DNA from: Paratinospora sagittata
Lineage: Eukaryota; Streptophyta; Magnoliopsida; Ranunculales; Menispermaceae
NCBI GenBank assembly: GCA_035771175.1
Contig: CM069612.1
Span: forward strand, 24,720,987 to 24,784,986
Length of the DNA stretch: 64,000 nucleotides
Direction: 5' to 3'
A program made the position numbers and the translations under genes. Below are positions 60,816 to 64,000 of the stretch, one piece after another. Below the pieces are notes generated by a model. The model ran no database searches. It was given only the letters and a program-made list of their open reading frames with translations, and was not told the DNA's origin. Position 1 is the first letter of the stretch, and each line of letters starts with the position of its first letter.

Positions 60816-62019
60816 ATGGCGGCTTCTCTTCTTGTGTGGATGGAGAATGACGAAAACAAAGTTTCATCAGAAGAACGACAACAACAAGAAGATCATCAAA
60901 CAAAGGCTCATCATCATCATCATCAGATTAATGCGAAGCAAACTAGAGGGAGAAATAAGAGCGGGAGAAATTTCGCGCAGAATAGACCGCCTCAGAGAGG
61001 ATTAGGCGTGGCTCAGCTTGAGCGGTTGAGGTTACAAGAACGGTGGAAGAAAATCACAGAGTTAGATCAATCTCAAGCTCAAGCTCATCATCATCATCAC
61101 GGAGGTTCATCAAATCACCAGCAGTACCAGCATCATCAGTTCCAATTCCAGTTCCAGTTTCCATTTCCATTTTCCGATCGCCACACCGGAGCTTCATCAT
61201 CATCAGTTGCTGCATATCCGAAACGCGTTTCGGCTACGAGTAACTATGGATCAGTAGTCAGCGATGGTCATCATCATCATCAGTCGAGCGTAATGTTTCA
61301 GTATCCGTACGCTGGTAGTGGTAGTAGTACTACTACTTCCGGTGGGATTCCGATGGCGTCTGGTGAACTGCATGAAGTGGATCGGATACGGATCGCTGCC
61401 GGAGAGCTCTCTTCAAACCAAAAGATACAACACGGCATGTTCGATCCTTATCAGATCAAAGGTATTAATGTTGACGGCGAGAATTTAGGGTTTCTTAATG
61501 AAAGGAGATCAGCTCATTATCATCATGTGGATAACACGATTCCGGCAGTAGATAACTGTGATCTACTCAGCTTGAATCTCGGACGACAATCTAGCATTGT
61601 GGATGGATCTAGAGGAAATAATAATCGGCAGCGTGCTTGTTATTCTTCAACGAATGTCAAGGAGGTAATCAACATATATCTACTTGTTCATGTAATTAGT
61701 TCAAGACTGATCAATCATTTGAATCTTAAGAGAAAAATTAATATTAATTTCGATTGTGCTTGGAATGAAATTATAACAGGAAGTGGAGGTAGTAGCAGTT
61801 CACAGAAGGGGAAATCCAATGGGAACAAGCGTTTTAATGGAGTACGAGTTTTTCCCTTGCCGAAGCAGTAACAGTAACAGCAGCTATTACAACAGAAACT
61901 CCTCCATTGCAGAAACTCAAGCAGCAGCACCAGTAGTAATGACCGAAGCTTCTCCTTCTATTAATACAAATACTAGTAGTACTAACTGGGTAGATTTATC
62001 CCTCAGGCTTTCTTGTTAG
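60816..62019 (+). CDS. SPOROCYTELESS/NOZZLE-like (SPEAR/TIE) EAR repressor
   Basis: Two exons, 60816-61664 and 61780-62019, 362 aa. N-terminal SPL motif at residues 45-79: basic RGRNKSGRN followed by PQRGLGVAQLERLRLQERWK. The middle is low complexity: His runs, QFQFQFQFPFPF, Ser-rich stretches. Exon 2 supplies EVEVVAVHRRG and MEYEFFP, both conserved in the family, and the protein ends WVDLSLRLSC, whose DLSLRL (355-360) is an EAR motif. Family knowledge: SPL/NZZ and SPEAR/TIE proteins bind TCP or other transcription factors and recruit TOPLESS through the EAR, controlling sporogenesis, ovule or leaf development. Which member this is cannot be decided. The phase-0 splice is supported by the VKE|EVEVVAVH join; the 115-base intron has no in-frame stop. 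Confidence 0.9.
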
Positions 62020-62875
62020 AAGTAATTTGTAGGAATGAACATATATGCTTGTTTTTGGATTTCATTTTTGTGCTTGATGATCATCTGCTTCAAACCCTAG
62101 AAACAGCTTTTGCAATCGCTTAATTTTGCTTTGAAATCGAAATATATGATCGTTATACATCTTTGTCGCTGGTTCTTCTTCTTTTCCAGCTATCTTATTG
62201 ATTAGAATTAATTGCTTTTGTTGGGTGATAATAATCATTAAATCTGCAAGTTGATGATTTTTTTTTTTCTTTCCCAGCATATATCGTCCGTAACAACTTA
62301 GATAAGTACTATGGCCTACATGTTGTGCCAGCGCACTCCTTAAAATGAGTTATTCATGCATTACGTGCAAGTTTTATGACGTTTCAGTTAGCACATAATA
62401 CATGATGTGCAACTCGAATATTGCTTCTCCAACAATAAGATTGGCCAAGGCAATCTGTCTATATAGTACTGTCTACAATATTTATTGACACTTAAAAGCA
62501 GATTGGAATTAAATTAGAGACCTCACTAAATTAACTCAACAGCCTACCCAGCTAGCTTGCCAGCCAATAAGAAAGGATTTGGGGGTCTTTATAATTGATA
62601 GTTACTTTACTACACCTGGTATATAAACAATACAGTTAGTAATTTGGTACTTTATATATAATTATGGATATTACATGAGATTCATGTTTTACTTATCTAA
62701 AATTTTTCTCATCCAATCAGTGTGACTTTTAATTCAAATTCTTCCTCTTTTTTTATTTATTTTTAGCAGTTGATTTAGTAATAGTTCATATATATATATG
62801 TTCAGACATGAGACAACACAGTTTTTTTTTTCTTGTTTGAATAATGTTTATGGTTATTTCATTGGTCACAGTTTT
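62020..62875. other. 3' region, no further gene
   Basis: SPEAR-gene 3' UTR and AT-rich intergenic sequence. No AATAAA in an obvious position; no RNA gene seen. Confidence 0.4.
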
Positions 62876-63009
62876 TGTCACACCCTGGGTTGCACAGCAT
62901 GCCCCCTACCCAGGTGTGGGCGCACCCCCTCGGGGCGAACGCCTAGCCATAGTACCACATAATATTGCCACATCTAGCCGAATTCGCGATACCTAACAGT
63001 AGCCACTGA

Positions 63010-63140
63010 ACCATTGGCTTAGTGGTTATTCCAAATGCGAAATCTAACATCTTAAAGGGGAGGTTGCGAGTTCGACTTGGGGTAGGCCCTTCACTGTTCA
63101 TGAATAGTGAGGGTAAATGATCTAGTCCGTTACTAGGGCC
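63010..63140 (+). mobile_element. SINE-like segment in the loop of hairpin 1
   Basis: TGGCTTAGTGGTTATTCC (A box) and GGTTGCGAGTTCGACTTGG (B box) about 45 bases apart form a tRNA-type pol III promoter. Confidence 0.6.
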
Positions 63141-63261
63141 CTGTTGGGTATCGCGAATTCGGCTAGATGTGACAATATTATGTGGTACTATGGCTAGGCG
63201 TTCGCCCCGAGGGGGTGCGCCCACACCTGGATAGGGGGGCACGCTGTGCAACCCAGGGTGT

Positions 63262-63400
63262 GACAGCTCAGTGGTTACTCGGTTGCGACGGAGGACTCCC
63301 TGAGGGGGATGTCCTGGGTTCGAACCGGGGGAGGCGCTCCCTGTGCACTGCGGTGTGCAGGGGGACAAAGGACACTGTAGTGCGCTACAGTGGAGACAAT
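63262..63400 (+). mobile_element. SINE-like segment between the hairpins
   Basis: CAGCTCAGTGGTTACTC (A box) and GGGTTCGAACCGGG, a near-perfect B box. Distinct in sequence from the segment at 63010. Confidence 0.6.
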
Positions 63401-63615
63401 ATTATGTATACGAAGTCCTGACAAAAAGGTCTTATGTATACATGAGACCTTTTTGTCACACCCTGGGTTGCACAGCGTGCCCCCTACCCAGGTGTGGGAG
63501 CACCCCCTTGGGGCAAACGCTTGCCATTATGGATCCATAATGGCTTAGACGTTCACCCCGAGGGTGTGCGCCTACACCTGGGTAGTGGGCACGCTGTGCA
63601 ACCCAAGGTGTGACA

Positions 63616-64000
63616 GTTTTGGTGTTAAGAAACCAATAATGACACATCAAAATTGTTCCTCCTCTATATATATACAGACAACAAATAGATGTTAGTATGG
63701 GAAATTGATCCATGATACAACACATGCATGATTAATGTGAAATAACATTTTCCCAAAAAAATATGTGAAATAACAATTTAAAGTCTTCTGATATTTAATT
63801 TAAACTATTTAAATTAATTTATACTTAACTGTTTGTACTTTTTAACATATTTTTGTGTTCCGTAGATACAAACATTAACAAAATAGGTAGTAATTTTGGT
63901 GTTCTTTGTTTATTCATACTTCATTAGGTAGAATGTTTAGTTAGTAATATAAGAATATTGTAGAAAAACGCATTGTAGTTGATATTGTGATTCAATTTAA
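63616..64000. other. Intergenic, nothing recognised
   Basis: AT-rich sequence to the window edge; no gene or element identified. Confidence 0.4.

Larger units (their letters stand above)
62876..63615. mobile_element. Composite GC-rich foldback element with SINE-like segments
   Basis: Starts TGTCACACCCTGGGTTGCAC and ends with its inverse; GTTTT flanks both ends exactly (62871-62875, 63616-63620). Hairpin 1 has arms 62876-62999 and 63141-63265, nearly identical inverted copies. Hairpin 2 (63454-63615) is a shorter palindrome of the same family centred on GGATCC. The loop of hairpin 1 and the spacer between hairpins each carry a tRNA-like A box and B box. Confidence 0.75.

Noticed and set aside
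63300..63330. Possible tRNA gene (good B box)
   Set aside because: No acceptor or anticodon stem can be folded around it; it is better read as a SINE promoter.
1..64000. Biosynthetic or defence gene cluster
   Set aside because: The four genes belong to unrelated conserved pathways and show no tandem duplicates, NLR domains or metabolic enzymes.

Overview
Nuclear DNA of a flowering plant, most likely a eudicot. The evidence is multi-exon genes with GT-AG introns, AT-rich intergenic DNA full of microsatellites, plant-only families (a CYCD6-type cyclin and a SPEAR-type EAR repressor), and plant retroelement debris. I cannot name the species. Four protein-coding genes can be modelled completely with phase-consistent splice junctions.

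Layout: 1-3500 is intergenic with LTR-, SINE- and MITE-like debris. A D6-type cyclin gene (+, 6 coding exons, 320 aa) lies at 3602-5093. 5.1-12.5 kb is gene-free and AT-rich. A UBP14/isopeptidase-T deubiquitinase gene (-, 19 coding exons, 797 aa) spans 12729-34997; its introns are swollen by RTE and L1-type LINEs, Ty3/gypsy and copia relics, SINEs and microsatellites. Its 8.85-kb intron 5 holds the oddest object in the window, a ~4.4-kb near-symmetrical inverted repeat (22170-26577) sitting inside the integrase region of a dead gypsy element. 35.3-46.9 kb is a nest of mobile elements: a SINE with a 16-bp target duplication, a LINE RNase H relic, a probable Helitron end with tandem repeats, a 2.26-kb solo-LTR-like sequence, and a 5'-truncated LINE with an intact 431-codon ORF and a 17-bp target duplication. 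A TRM5-type tRNA m1G37 methyltransferase gene (+, 9 coding exons, 622 aa) spans 47048-55683. 55.7-60.6 kb has no recognisable gene. A SPOROCYTELESS-like/SPEAR repressor gene (+, 2 exons, 362 aa) lies at 60816-62019. A composite of GC-rich hairpins and tRNA-like SINE segments with a 5-bp target duplication sits at 62876-63615.

The four genes are not an operon or a known cluster; each is an independent nuclear gene: cell-cycle control in asymmetric division, recycling of free ubiquitin chains, tRNA anticodon-loop modification, and developmental transcriptional repression. The main unusual features are structural: a giant intronic palindrome with an iterated short palindromic motif, a SPEAR intron whose retention would remove the EAR motif while keeping the frame open, and well-marked insertions with clear target-site duplications.
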